Source: Geofilum rhodophaeum (GTDB taxonomy: Bacteria > Bacteroidota > Bacteroidia > Bacteroidales > Marinilabiliaceae). From it: 64,000 nt of DNA. The stretch is taken from positions 1 to 64,000 of the forward strand of contig NZ_MWUJ01000002.1 in NCBI RefSeq assembly GCF_002210225.1, in the 5' to 3' direction. The number at the start of each line of letters is the position of its first letter. The first letter of the stretch is position 1. The notes below the pieces were generated by a model, which searched no databases, had not been told where the DNA came from, and saw nothing but the letters and a program-made list of their open reading frames with translations. The translations under genes and the position numbers were made by a program. This document shows, piece by piece, positions 51,123 to 60,936 of this stretch.

Positions 51123-51713
51123 ATGCAGCTGATTTTTGCTACGCACAACCAAAATAAACTGAAAGAACTGCAACAGCTGATGCCCCCGGGCATCGTGCTT
51201 AAAAGTCTCAACGACCTGTCTTACACCGATGCCATTGACGAAACCGGGAAGGACTTGACAGCCAATGCGCTGATTAAGGCACGAACCATCTACCAACATT
51301 TTGGCCAACCCGTTTTTGCCGACGATACCGGACTTGAAATTGCGGCACTGGGAGGAGCTCCCGGCGTACATTCGGCCCGCTGGGCTGGTCCCGAATGCGA
51401 CGCCCGTGCGAATGTGCAAAAAATCTTAAAGCAACTCGAAGGCCAGAGTCAAAGAGAGGCTCGTTTCAGAACCGTAATTGCCCTGATTTTAAACGACAAA
51501 GAATACCTTTTTGAAGGCAGTGTAGCGGGACAGATCAGCAGGCAGCCCACCGGCACAGAAGGCTTCGGTTACGACCCGGTTTTTATTCCTGAAGGACAGC
51601 AGCTGAGTTTTGCGCAAATGAGTGCCGAAGAAAAAAATCGCATCAGTCACCGCGGTCGTGCAGTAAATCGCCTGCTGGAATTTTTAAACAGCACTTATGA
51701 GCAAATTCGTTAA
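51123..51713 (+). CDS. rdgB: RdgB/HAM1 non-canonical purine NTP pyrophosphatase
   Basis: Start chosen at 51123 (MQLIFATHNQNKLKEL) because the upstream in-frame ATG adds only MLSY with no family conservation. The 196-residue enzyme has FATHNQNKLKELQQLMP, VFADDTGLEIAALGGAPGVHSARWAG, EGFGYDPVF and ISHRGRAVNRLLEFL, all diagnostic of Ham1/RdgB. It hydrolyses ITP, dITP and XTP to the monophosphates, keeping inosine and xanthine out of DNA and RNA. Its last 17 bases overlap the porZ gene, indicating a two-gene operon. Confidence 0.95.
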   Translation: MQLIFATHNQNKLKELQQLMPPGIVLKSLNDLSYTDAIDETGKDLTANALIKARTIYQHFGQPVFADDTGLEIAALGGAPGVHSARWAGPECDARANVQKILKQLEGQSQREARFRTVIALILNDKEYLFEGSVAGQISRQPTGTEGFGYDPVFIPEGQQLSFAQMSAEEKNRISHRGRAVNRLLEFLNSTYEQIR

Positions 51714-54078
51714 CAGCCTGCTTCTCTTCGGACTGCTTTTTACCGGGTGGCTGAGCCCGGACCTGAAAGCCAATGGCTGGCAAGACCATTTTTCTAACAG
51801 GCAAAGTTTTGCCCTGGCGGAAACACCCGCGGCAATTTATGCAGCCACCCGCCTGGGCTTGGTGGTTTACAACAAGGCCGACCAGGCTTTGACCACCCTC
51901 AATAAAATCAACGGACTCTCCGATTACGGCATCAGCAGTCTGGCCTACAGCCAGGAGCAAAACACCCTTATCATTGCTTACGAAAACGGCAACATCGACT
52001 TGCTTACGCAGGAAAAGATCTACAACATTAACGACCTGAAAATAAAACAGCTGAGCGGCTCCAAAGCCATCAACCACATTCTTCCCGAAGGCACCCGGGC
52101 CTACCTGTCGACCGATTTTGGGATATTGGTTGTAAATTTACAGCGCCGGGAAATAGAAAGCACTTATTACATAGGCGACCAGGCTGCGGACCTTAAAGTA
52201 AACCAAATGACCGCAGATGCCGATTATCTTTATGCGGCCACCGGACAGGGCGTCAAAAGAGCCAGAAAAACGGCTCCGGACCTTCCGATTTACAGCGCCT
52301 GGGAAACCATATCGACCAACACCAACAACTATTCGTCCCTTGAAGTACGCTCGGGCCATGTTGTCGCAAGCGAAGGAGAAAAGGGTAGCAGCAACACCTT
52401 ATGGCTGCTTAACGACACGCAAAACACAAACCTGGGGAGCTCTTCGGCCTTTAGTGAGTGGACAAAGGCAGGCGACAGCTTTTTGGCAGTTACCAGTACG
52501 GCCCTCTATTACTACAACGATCAGGGACAAAGGACAGGCCAACTGGGCCTACCTGCCAATCACCCGCTTATGCCGGCCTTCCGTTCGGCTTATGTCGACT
52601 CTGAGGGCAATATTTGGGTGGCCGACTTCAACAACGGGCTCCTGGTTTATAAAGATGAAGCCTGGATACAGCTGTTGCCCGACGGCCCTTTCAGCAATAA
52701 GGCACACAGTCTCCGGTTCAGCGGAGACAAGCTCTGGGTGGTTCCCGGGGGATTGACCAGTGCCTGGAACAACGCCAATACAGCCTCCAGCATTTCGGTT
52801 CTCATGCCCGATGGCTGGAAGGCACTCCATACCCAAAACAGTCCCCTGCTGCAAAACTCAAAGGATTTATTAAGCATCACTCCCCATCCGAAAAACCCTG
52901 ATCAAGTTTACATCAGCTCCTGGGGCAGCGGTTTGTTTGAAGTAGAGGCGGACGGTTCGGAAGCTGAAGTCAGCCGTCATTTTCTAACGCCGGAAAACGG
53001 ACTCGTAAACATATTTGAGAACAACTCGCGTTATGTCCGGGTAGCCACCTCAGCCTTTGACAATAAGGGGATGCTGTGGATGACCAACTCAGAGGTAGCT
53101 TCGTCCCTGGTGGCCTATTTTCCGGAAGAAGACCGCTGGCAACGCTATTCCTATGGTGCACTGTCTGACAATCAGGGGATGGCACCTATGCTCGCCACCT
53201 CCTATGGCGACATGTGGCTGTCGGTTTACCGGGGCGATGCCAAGGGTCTTTTTATCTGGAACGACAACGGAACGCCCGAAAGCCAAAGCGACGACTACTA
53301 CCGAAGTGCCGTTCCCAAAAGTGCGGACAGCGACCGCCGCAACATGGGGCAAATTTTACTTTGGAATGATGAAGGACAGGAGCTGACCAACAATATTTTG
53401 GCCCTGGAGGAGGATGCCGACGGGCATATTTGGCTGGGGACCGACCTGGGGGTAGTTGTTCAATATCAGCCCGGCAGTATCTTCTCCCAGGAAAGACCAA
53501 TTTTTTCACGCATTCTGATTCCCCGAAACGACGGCTCTGGGACGGGAGACTACCTGCTTGACGGACAGGTTGTTTCAAGTATTTTGACAGACCCGGGAAA
53601 CCGCAAGTGGTTGGGAACCCAGGGCTATGGACTCTACCTGGTATCTGCCAACGGCATGCGCCAGTTGGCACATTTCAATACCGAAAACAGTCCCTTACCC
53701 TCTAACTACATCAACGACCTGAGCATCGATGAGGCAAGCGGCGAATTGTACATCGCAACCGGTGAAGGAATTGTGGTATATAAAGGAAATGCCACCAAGG
53801 CTGAAACCTCTTTCGATGCGCTGTACGCCTACCCGAACCCCGTGCGACCCGGGTTTACGGGGAACATTACCATTGCGGGACTGATGAATAAAACGACAGT
53901 AAAAATAACAGACGTTTCGGGCAAGCTGGTCTTCGAAACCAATTCGATAGGCGCTCAGGCCTTCTGGGATGGTCGCAACCTTTGGGGTCAGCAAGTTAAA
54001 TCGGGCGTTTACCTCATTTTTGTTGCCACAGAAGACGGCAGTCAGTCGGCCGCAACCAAAATTGCTATAGTCAGATGA
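51697..54078 (+). CDS. porZ: Type IX secretion accessory protein PorZ
   Basis: A 793-residue protein with a signal peptide (about 1-27) and two seven-bladed propellers: a start W(Q)DHFSNRQSFALAETPAAIYAAT..., a GLSDYGISSLAYSQ motif and LIIAYENGNIDLL are typical of PorZ. The C-terminal 85 residues carry a T9SS sorting domain (YAYPNPVRPGFTGNITIAGL ... ATKIAIVR in motif parts). PorZ is a component of the T9SS attachment complex that handles anionic LPS delivery. Its presence supports T9SS export of the cellulases at 17522-31078. Overlaps rdgB by 17 bp and is followed closely by a propeller protein gene. Confidence 0.88.
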   Translation: MSKFVNSLLLFGLLFTGWLSPDLKANGWQDHFSNRQSFALAETPAAIYAATRLGLVVYNKADQALTTLNKINGLSDYGISSLAYSQEQNTLIIAYENGNIDLLTQEKIYNINDLKIKQLSGSKAINHILPEGTRAYLSTDFGILVVNLQRREIESTYYIGDQAADLKVNQMTADADYLYAATGQGVKRARKTAPDLPIYSAWETISTNTNNYSSLEVRSGHVVASEGEKGSSNTLWLLNDTQNTNLGSSSAFSEWTKAGDSFLAVTSTALYYYNDQGQRTGQLGLPANHPLMPAFRSAYVDSEGNIWVADFNNGLLVYKDEAWIQLLPDGPFSNKAHSLRFSGDKLWVVPGGLTSAWNNANTASSISVLMPDGWKALHTQNSPLLQNSKDLLSITPHPKNPDQVYISSWGSGLFEVEADGSEAEVSRHFLTPENGLVNIFENNSRYVRVATSAFDNKGMLWMTNSEVASSLVAYFPEEDRWQRYSYGALSDNQGMAPMLATSYGDMWLSVYRGDAKGLFIWNDNGTPESQSDDYYRSAVPKSADSDRRNMGQILLWNDEGQELTNNILALEEDADGHIWLGTDLGVVVQYQPGSIFSQERPIFSRILIPRNDGSGTGDYLLDGQVVSSILTDPGNRKWLGTQGYGLYLVSANGMRQLAHFNTENSPLPSNYINDLSIDEASGELYIATGEGIVVYKGNATKAETSFDALYAYPNPVRPGFTGNITIAGLMNKTTVKITDVSGKLVFETNSIGAQAFWDGRNLWGQQVKSGVYLIFVATEDGSQSAATKIAIVR

Positions 54079-54098
54079 TAACCTGAAAAACTCAGTAT

Positions 54099-56807
54099 AT
54101 GACCAGGAAATACTTGACCATTTCGGTAATAGTACTGCTCTGCGCCATAATTGTTGCCGCTTTTTTGTACTTCTACAGACACCAAAAATACAGCGACAGC
54201 AATCCGGCCCTGGCACTGCCTATGGAGACCGCCCTGGTTTTAAACATTGCCCATCCGGCCGAATTTCACAGCCAACTAACAAACAGCGATTACCAACAGG
54301 AGCTGAGCAACTTTGCCTTATATCAGGCCTTTGATAAAGCTGTCCGCCACCTCGATTCTGCCGCCGTTTTTCAAAAAGAGGTGCCTGGTCTCCTGGCCAG
54401 GCGACCAATGGCCTTGGCCTGGGTAAACGATTCGCTACCCGGCTGGTTGTTGGCCACCCAGCTGAATAACCGAACCGAACAAGCTGCGCTTAAGCGCCTG
54501 CTTAAACAGGGTCCTCCTTTTCTTCCCGATCGCGAAGACAAGCGCATTTATCATTCCGAGGCGGGCCAGCTGTTGCCGCAGGAGAGCTTCCTGGCACTGA
54601 AGGAGCCCTATGTGTTGATCAGTCCCTCCCGCTCGCTCCTCCTTCTCAGCCTCCAGGCTTTAGACAGGAAGAACGGACTGCTGATGCACAATAATTTTAC
54701 ACATTGGCAAAGCAGCGACAAAAGGCCCCGATCGGCCAGTCTATGGCTCAATTTTGAGCAATTGACGCAGCTGAGTCAGGACGCCATCCGCCATCCGGTC
54801 TTTGATTTTTTTGGCACATGGACCGAGCTGGATCTGAACCTGCGCAACAACAGTTTAATGATGAATGGTTTCTCGGGTGGGAAGGGCGACAGTTTGTTGC
54901 TTCATCTCTTTCGTCACATAGAACCGCAGCGCCCCGAGCTGCCGGCCATTCTGCCTGCCGAGACCCGCTTTATGATGGCTTACAGTCTGGGCTCCGGCTC
55001 CCGCTTTCGCGATAACTTTAGAGCGTTGATGGCTGCTCGTCCTGCCGATAAAAAAAGAGAAGAGCAACTGCAGGCCTTTAAGCGCAGCCATCAGCAAGAG
55101 TTTGATGCGCATGTGTTTTCGTACATCCAGGAAGAAGCCACCCTGGCTTACGTACAAAGCGATAAAACAACTGCATATCAAGCCCTACTGGTATTCAACA
55201 CCGTGGGACAAGCGCGCAGCCTGGAATTACTGGAGGGACTGAGCCGCCCCAACAGTCCGGCAGCTGAACCCGTTCAATGGCTACAAATAGACAGCCAGAC
55301 CCGCTATCCGGTGTACCGCACACCCGAAGCCGATTGTTTCAGCGCCTACTGGCAGCCCATCCTGCCCGAGACGCCCGTCCGCTACTTTTCCTTTTACCGA
55401 AATTACCTGGTATTTGCCGATGACCCGGCCGTTTTGGAGCACTTCTTTTACGCCAATCTGCTGCAAAGAACGCTTGCCACCCATCCCTATTTCAACTCCT
55501 TTGCCGAGAACTTTTCCTATCGCGAAAACCTCTTTCTCTTTGCTGAACCCGGGCACATTCTGCCCTTGGCCCAAAAGGTCCTGAACCCGGCGGTGTTCCA
55601 CAGCACCACCGAACAAAACAAAGCCTTATCGAACTTCTACGGGCTGGGCCTGCAGTTTTCGTCGGCCGCAGACCTGGTGTACACCTCGCTTTTTACGCAG
55701 CATACGCCACATCGCGACAAGGAGCCCAGAACCATTTGGCAGAGCCGCCTCGATTCCAGTCTGACCATGAAGCCGGCCCTCGTCGACAACCACAACAACA
55801 ACGAGAAGGAAATATTGGTGCAGGATGCCGGAAACACCTTATACCTGCTCAACAACAAAGGCCGGATTCTTTGGAAAAGAAATCTGGAGGGACCCATCCT
55901 CAGTGAAGTCTACCAGATAGATTATTACCGAAACAACAAACTACAATACCTCTTCAACACGGCAGATCGCATTTATCTGCTCGACCGCAACGGCAACCAT
56001 GTGGCGCGCTATCCCCTCAATTTGTCGGCAAAGGCCACCAACGGACTGGCAGTTTTTGATTACGACAATAATAAGGACTACCGCATCTTTGTGGCGCTGG
56101 ACGACCGGCAAGTACATCTTTTCGACAAGACGGGCAACAGCGTAACGGGCTGGAACCGCCCTCAGACGGAAGGTGCGGTGACTACCCCGGTGCAACATTT
56201 TGTGAGTCAGGGCAGAGATTATTTGGTTTTCAGCGATACCTACCGCTCCTATATTCTCGACCGTAGGGGAGATATTCGGGTGCGGCCCGACCGAACTTTT
56301 GTGCGTAATCCGGACTCACCCTTCTTTTTGCAAGGAGAAGACAGCGATCGGGCGGCATTGGTCAGCACCACGGAGCTGGGCCAACTGGCTACCATTGCAC
56401 TGCCTTCTGGTCAGACCGTTTTACAGGACATCGAAGGCCTTCGGGGCAAGCACAGTCTGGCCCTGGTGGACGCAGCATCGCCCCGTCCCCGCTATCTGCT
56501 GACCACCGAAAATCAACTCAGACTCATTGATCAGGAACATAAAAGCCTTTTTAATGTTACTTTTGAAAATAAGATCCAGCCCCTGGCCGATGTGTATCGC
56601 TTTTCGGCCAGCGACACCAAATTTGGTGTGGTGGAACAGGAAGGTGGAAAAATTCACCTGATCAACAGTGACGGCTCCCACTATCAGGGCTTCCCACTGA
56701 AGGGCACCAGCCGCTTCAGCATAGGCTTCCTGAAAAGTTCAGCCTATCGCTTTAACCTGATTACCGGTGGCCCTTACAACTATCTCTACAATTATCGGGT
56801 AGAATAG
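54099..56807 (+). CDS. Large single-pass envelope protein with PQQ-like propeller
   Basis: A 902-residue protein anchored by an N-terminal helix (about 7-26). The first half (about 40-540) has repeated mixed alpha/beta segments similar to DUF3352-like envelope proteins; the C-terminal 350 residues are a propeller with NNKGRILWKRNLEGPILSEV, YLLDRNGNHVARYPLNLS and similar strands of the PQQ/quinoprotein type. I do not know a specific function. It starts 20 bp after porZ, so they are co-transcribed, which suggests an envelope role. No lipobox and no T9SS signal are seen; the final residues end in a propeller strand. Confidence 0.6.
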   Translation: MTRKYLTISVIVLLCAIIVAAFLYFYRHQKYSDSNPALALPMETALVLNIAHPAEFHSQLTNSDYQQELSNFALYQAFDKAVRHLDSAAVFQKEVPGLLARRPMALAWVNDSLPGWLLATQLNNRTEQAALKRLLKQGPPFLPDREDKRIYHSEAGQLLPQESFLALKEPYVLISPSRSLLLLSLQALDRKNGLLMHNNFTHWQSSDKRPRSASLWLNFEQLTQLSQDAIRHPVFDFFGTWTELDLNLRNNSLMMNGFSGGKGDSLLLHLFRHIEPQRPELPAILPAETRFMMAYSLGSGSRFRDNFRALMAARPADKKREEQLQAFKRSHQQEFDAHVFSYIQEEATLAYVQSDKTTAYQALLVFNTVGQARSLELLEGLSRPNSPAAEPVQWLQIDSQTRYPVYRTPEADCFSAYWQPILPETPVRYFSFYRNYLVFADDPAVLEHFFYANLLQRTLATHPYFNSFAENFSYRENLFLFAEPGHILPLAQKVLNPAVFHSTTEQNKALSNFYGLGLQFSSAADLVYTSLFTQHTPHRDKEPRTIWQSRLDSSLTMKPALVDNHNNNEKEILVQDAGNTLYLLNNKGRILWKRNLEGPILSEVYQIDYYRNNKLQYLFNTADRIYLLDRNGNHVARYPLNLSAKATNGLAVFDYDNNKDYRIFVALDDRQVHLFDKTGNSVTGWNRPQTEGAVTTPVQHFVSQGRDYLVFSDTYRSYILDRRGDIRVRPDRTFVRNPDSPFFLQGEDSDRAALVSTTELGQLATIALPSGQTVLQDIEGLRGKHSLALVDAASPRPRYLLTTENQLRLIDQEHKSLFNVTFENKIQPLADVYRFSASDTKFGVVEQEGGKIHLINSDGSHYQGFPLKGTSRFSIGFLKSSAYRFNLITGGPYNYLYNYRVE

Positions 56808-56850
56808 CGATCGGGCCTCAGAAAATAAACAAAACAGAAACGAACTTATT

Positions 56851-57843
56851 ATGCAAAAGCTCAAAATCGGAATTTTAGGTGTTTCCAACCATTTTTTAAA
56901 ACGCATTGTATTGCCCTTGCAAGCCAGTCGCAATGCCTTGTCCTATGCCATTGCCTCCCGCGAACTGCCCAAGGCAGAAGAAGCGGCCCTGGCCTTTGAC
57001 ATTCCGGTGACTTCCGACGATTATGAGGCCCTGATTTATGCCCCGGATGTGGATGCCATATACATTCCGCTGCCCAACCACATGCATGCCGACTGGACCA
57101 TCAAGGCCCTGAAAGCAGGCAAACCTGTTTTGTGCGAAAAACCGCTGGCGATGAATACGGCCCAGGCCGAACTGATGGTCGAAACAGCGCAATCCACCGG
57201 AACCCCATTGATGGAAGCCTTTATGTACCGCTTTCACCCCCTGTGGCAGCACGTACACAACCTCATCCGCACCCGTCAAATTGGTAGTCTCACCTACATC
57301 CATACGGCTTTTTCGTACAACAATCCCGACCCGTCTAACATCCGCAACATTGAAGAATACGGCGGAGGCGCGCTAATGGACATAGGGTGTTACGCCATTT
57401 CGGTACCCCGATTCTTGTCGGACAAGGAGCCACAACGCGTACTGGCCCTGGCCGATCGGCATCCCGACTTCAATACCGACCAACACCAGTCTGCCCTGAT
57501 GGATTTTGGCTCCTTCCGGGCAAGTTTTCATGTATCCACCTCATCACAGCCTTTTCAAAAAGTCGACATTGTGGGAACTGGTGGAGCCATTACCGTGCAC
57601 ATTCCCTTTAACACCTATGTGGATACCCCCGCAACGATAAGCATTGCAACCCCCCAGGGCAGCAGGGAAGTCAGTTTCCCAAGCGCCGATCCTTATCAGC
57701 TGATTTTCGAGGCCTTTGCCGATGCTGTTTTAAACAAAACAGTAATGCCGCTGAGTCTCGAAGACGCCCTAAACAATATGCGTGTTATTGATGCCATCCG
57801 AAAATCCGACACCGAACAGACCTGGGCAGCAACAGGCCTTTAG
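56851..57843 (+). CDS. Gfo/Idh/MocA-family oxidoreductase
   Basis: A 330-residue NAD(P)-dependent dehydrogenase. The Rossmann start KIGILGVSNHFLKRIVLPL lacks the usual second Gly of GxGxxG but keeps the fold, followed by DAIYIPLPNHMHADWTIKAL and GKPVLCEKPLAMNTAQAEL, which has the catalytic-site EKP motif. A C-terminal sheet (GALMDIGCYAISVPRFL and after) binds the substrate. Family enzymes act on sugars, inositols or related compounds; the precise substrate is unknown. The gene is 43 bp after the preceding one. Confidence 0.88.
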   Translation: MQKLKIGILGVSNHFLKRIVLPLQASRNALSYAIASRELPKAEEAALAFDIPVTSDDYEALIYAPDVDAIYIPLPNHMHADWTIKALKAGKPVLCEKPLAMNTAQAELMVETAQSTGTPLMEAFMYRFHPLWQHVHNLIRTRQIGSLTYIHTAFSYNNPDPSNIRNIEEYGGGALMDIGCYAISVPRFLSDKEPQRVLALADRHPDFNTDQHQSALMDFGSFRASFHVSTSSQPFQKVDIVGTGGAITVHIPFNTYVDTPATISIATPQGSREVSFPSADPYQLIFEAFADAVLNKTVMPLSLEDALNNMRVIDAIRKSDTEQTWAATGL

Positions 57844-57932
57844 TCTATTCGACATATCGACGCAAAACAGGCTGGCGGTCAAATAAAACCGACCCTTCCT
57901 GTAAAAAAAACAGCAGCTAAATGCTTTGCGCT

Positions 57933-57940
57933 TACTTTTG
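57933..57940 (+). promoter_or_regulatory. -7 promoter element of the lipoprotein hydrolase gene
   Basis: TACTTTTG matches TAnnTTTG, 20 bp upstream of the ATG at 57961. No clear TTTG element lies 19-21 bp upstream. Confidence 0.4.
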
Positions 57941-57960
57941 CTTCAACCAGGATTTGAAGC

Positions 57961-58884
57961 ATGAGGAAGATTTTACTTTTACTAGGAATGGGCGCAGCAG
58001 CTTTGCTGACGGCCTGTTCGCCGCAGGCGCCCCTTAAGGTGTGCACCCTTTATACCGGGGCCGGTTACAATGAGCCGGTGGAGACCTTGCAGGAAGAGCG
58101 ATGGACCACCGTTGGCAAATTGGTGGCAGCCCACGACTTTGATTTGCTTTGTTTGCAGGAAATCCATCCAGAACGCCTGCAAATACTATCCGAAGAGTTG
58201 CAGGCATATAAAAGTCTTCCGGCCGTTGACAGCCATTTGTCGCAATTGGTGGAGACCTGTCCGATTTTTTACTTACCCCATCGCCTGAAGCTTCTGGCCG
58301 ATTCGCAATTCTGGCTGTCTGAAACACCGGATATTCCAGGCAGCAAGAGCTGGGGGGCACTGTTTCCGAGAACGGTCACCTGGGGTAAGTTTGTGAACCT
58401 TCAAACGGGACATATCTTCTTCGTTTTTAATGCCCATTTTTGCCATCTGAACGAAGATGCCCGCATGATGAGTTCCACACTCCTGCTTCGCAAAATTAAT
58501 GAAATTGCCGGCCATGCTCCGGTAGTTATCACCGGCAACTTTAACAGTCTGACCGATGGTCCTGCCGAACGCTTACTGGCGGCAAATTGGGATCCACTCT
58601 ACTCCTTCGAAAACAGTGTGCGACTGATGGAAACCAAAGAACCCGGCTTGGAAAAGAACCTTCCCCTGATTCTGACCGACCATATTTTCATCAACAGTTT
58701 TTTTAAGATAGAAAAATACCAGGTACACCAAACGCCTTTTCTGGAGCAGCTTTTCAGAGGACATCATCCCATCAGTTCTCAACTTTCCTTCAACAGGGAG
58801 GGCCGGAAAAGAGGCGGTCCTGTAGTGCTGCCCCCCTGGCAGGACGAGCGACTCAGTCACTTATGGAAAGGCGATAGCCGGTAA
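57961..58884 (+). CDS. Lipoprotein of the endonuclease/exonuclease/phosphatase fold
   Basis: A 307-residue protein with a lipobox (LLTAC, Cys19) and so a membrane anchor. The exonuclease-endonuclease-phosphatase pattern follows: LLCLQEIHPE (metal-binding Glu), FVFNAHFCHLNEDAR, PVVITGNFNSL (GN in place of the common GD), ILTDHIFIN and RGHHPISSQL. The usual catalytic SDHxPv-type ending is changed to HHPIS. Likely a phosphatase or nuclease of the outer face. Its 3' end overlaps the convergent DUF2797 gene by 32 bp. Confidence 0.75.
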   Translation: MRKILLLLGMGAAALLTACSPQAPLKVCTLYTGAGYNEPVETLQEERWTTVGKLVAAHDFDLLCLQEIHPERLQILSEELQAYKSLPAVDSHLSQLVETCPIFYLPHRLKLLADSQFWLSETPDIPGSKSWGALFPRTVTWGKFVNLQTGHIFFVFNAHFCHLNEDARMMSSTLLLRKINEIAGHAPVVITGNFNSLTDGPAERLLAANWDPLYSFENSVRLMETKEPGLEKNLPLILTDHIFINSFFKIEKYQVHQTPFLEQLFRGHHPISSQLSFNREGRKRGGPVVLPPWQDERLSHLWKGDSR

Positions 58885-59656
58885 AGCGGCGTAAATTCAG
58901 CACCCGGTCTCCGTCAAACAGGAGGTACTGCCCTTTAATACCCAACAGCTTGCCGCTTAGCCTCGCCTGCTTATCCAAATTATGATTCACTGGAGCCGCA
59001 GGATAGGCGGCCACCGGGTAAATAAAGTGGCGCAGCGCAACATCACTACATACAAAACGACGCATCCCCGGCGTAAGCAATGCTGCCGCCCGATCGCGCT
59101 CCTCCATTAAATCGATGTCGCCATTGATGGAGTTGCTGACCATTTTTTTCCAGGAAGTCTTATCCGAAATATGGGCCGACAGCTGCTGTTCTATTAGACC
59201 GGCAATGTGCCGGTTGGGCGTAATACAGAGGGGAACAGCCGCCACGGCACCCTGGTCGATCCAGCGTGTGGGAATCTGCGAGGCCCGGGTAACACCCACC
59301 TTAAGCTCCCCGGTATTGGCCAAATAGACATAGTGCGACTGTAAACAATGCTGTCGCGCATAATCCATATCGCGTGCTACGCCCAAATGGGCCTTGCAAA
59401 GCGCCGGACGCAGCACACATTCTTCGGCCTCGGGCGCCGTTTGCATGCATTGAAAACAAAAACCCTGAGCGTACGATTTGGGGGTCCTTTTACCACAGGA
59501 CCTGCAATAAATCTCTCCCAGAAAACTGATTTCCAGCTCCTTTCCCATCAAAGCATTCATATCCAATTCGTCCCCACCCATTTGAAGGGTATAATGCACA
59601 CGCCCCTGCTCATCGGCCAAGGCCCCCATCTTTTGTATATTGCCTGTGTAAGTCAT
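58853..59656 (-). CDS. DUF2797 zinc-ribbon protein
   Basis: Start chosen at 59656 (MTYTGNIQKMG), one base after the preceding gene's stop; the longer frame runs backward through that gene. The 267-residue protein has a zinc ribbon CRSCGKRTPKSYAQGFCFQC (about 53-72, four Cys) and a second Cys/His-rich segment (ECVLRPALCKAHLG). It then has GELKVGVTRASQIPTRWIDQGA, which resembles a GIY-YIG-type core. The family is a DUF of unknown function. It is directly downstream of the U32 gene and overlaps the lipoprotein hydrolase gene by 32 bp at its end. Confidence 0.75.
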   Translation of the reverse strand: MTYTGNIQKMGALADEQGRVHYTLQMGGDELDMNALMGKELEISFLGEIYCRSCGKRTPKSYAQGFCFQCMQTAPEAEECVLRPALCKAHLGVARDMDYARQHCLQSHYVYLANTGELKVGVTRASQIPTRWIDQGAVAAVPLCITPNRHIAGLIEQQLSAHISDKTSWKKMVSNSINGDIDLMEERDRAAALLTPGMRRFVCSDVALRHFIYPVAAYPAAPVNHNLDKQARLSGKLLGIKGQYLLFDGDRVLNLRRFTGYRLSISD

Positions 59657-59657
59657 C

Positions 59658-60920
59658 TTACTTTTTTGTGTTGGCAACCATCTTATACAGTTTGTCGTTG
59701 CGCCGCACTTTGGTGGCCACCGGCAGAGAGAAGCGCTGACCTTTGACCACTTCCTGAACCGGTTCCAGCTCATAACGCAATTCGTCCACTTTCAAGTCGA
59801 GGGCGCCGGTGGTGGGACCGGTTATTAAAATAGACTCGCCGACTGCCAGATTTTGGGTCTCCATAACAAATTCGGCCACGCCAATTTTGGGAAAGTAGTT
59901 GGTGGCTTTGCCCAAATAGACCTTCTTATGGGTGGCCAGAGAGCCGTAGTTTGCACTCCACTCACCCAGGCGCTGTCCCAGATAATAACCATCCCAAAAC
60001 CCCCGGTTGAAAACCGAAGCCAGACTGCTGTCCCAGCGTGCGATGCGCTCGGGACTGAAATCCTCCTTGAGATAGGCGTGAATGGCCTCATCGTAGTTGC
60101 GGCAGACTGTTTTGACGTACTCGGGGCCGCGTGCCCTTCCCTCAATTTTAAAAACCCGCACCCCGGCATCGATCATCTTGTTCAGAAAGTGGATGGTTTT
60201 TAAATCCTTGGGCGACATGATGTATTCATTGTCCACTTCCAGCTCATCTCCTGTTTCCTTTTCGGTAACTACATAGCCTCTGCGACAGGGCTGGAGACAA
60301 GCCCCCCTATTGGCCGAGCTGTTCATTTGGTGGAGACTCAGGTAGCACTTCCCGGATACGGCCATGCAAAGCGCGCCGTGGGCAAACATCTCGATGCGTA
60401 CCAACTCCCCCTTAGGACCCTTTACCTGGTCGCGTTCGATGGCCTCATGAATGGCTTTGACCTGATCCATATTCAACTCCCGCGCCAGCACCACCACATC
60501 GGCATAATTGCTGTAAAACTTAAGGGCCTCGATGTTCGACACATTACATTGGGTAGAAAGATGAACCTCCATACCGCGACTGTGCGCATACTGAATGGCA
60601 GCAATGTCGCTGGCAATGATGGCCGAAATCTCACTCTCCACGGCCACATCTACCATTCGCCGCATTTCCTCCAGATCCTGGTCGTACAGTGTAATGTTGA
60701 GGGTGAGGTAGGACTTAAGCCCATTTTCCCGACAAATTCGGGCAATTTCTTTTAAATCGTCGGCCGAAAAATTGGCCGAGGAGCGCGAGCGCATGTTCAA
60801 ATTACCGGCGCCAAAATAGACCGAATCGGCCCCTCCCTGAATGGCGGCGTGCAGGGATTCAAAAGAACCTGCCGGCGCCATAATCTCAAAATCTTTCCTG
60901 GTCATACTTTGCTGTATCAA
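59658..60920 (-). CDS. U32 peptidase-family protein (TrhP-like tRNA hydroxylation)
   Basis: A 420-residue U32-family protein; a start at Met6 (MTRKDFEIM) is equally plausible. It begins MAPAGSFESLHAAIQGGADSVYFG and continues with VHLSTQCNVSNIEAL, the signature MFAHGALCMAVSGKCYLS, ANRGACLQPCRRGY and FKIEGRARGPEYVKTVC. The Cys residues in these motifs (four) are typical of a Fe-S site. Close relatives (TrhP, RlhA) hydroxylate RNA bases with prephenate-derived electrons, rather than cleave peptides; that role is established for homologues and inferred here. Co-oriented with the DUF2797 gene, 1 bp apart. Confidence 0.85.
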   Translation of the reverse strand: MIQQSMTRKDFEIMAPAGSFESLHAAIQGGADSVYFGAGNLNMRSRSSANFSADDLKEIARICRENGLKSYLTLNITLYDQDLEEMRRMVDVAVESEISAIIASDIAAIQYAHSRGMEVHLSTQCNVSNIEALKFYSNYADVVVLARELNMDQVKAIHEAIERDQVKGPKGELVRIEMFAHGALCMAVSGKCYLSLHQMNSSANRGACLQPCRRGYVVTEKETGDELEVDNEYIMSPKDLKTIHFLNKMIDAGVRVFKIEGRARGPEYVKTVCRNYDEAIHAYLKEDFSPERIARWDSSLASVFNRGFWDGYYLGQRLGEWSANYGSLATHKKVYLGKATNYFPKIGVAEFVMETQNLAVGESILITGPTTGALDLKVDELRYELEPVQEVVKGQRFSLPVATKVRRNDKLYKMVANTKK

Positions 60921-60936
60921 CTTGTACTTACTTTGC

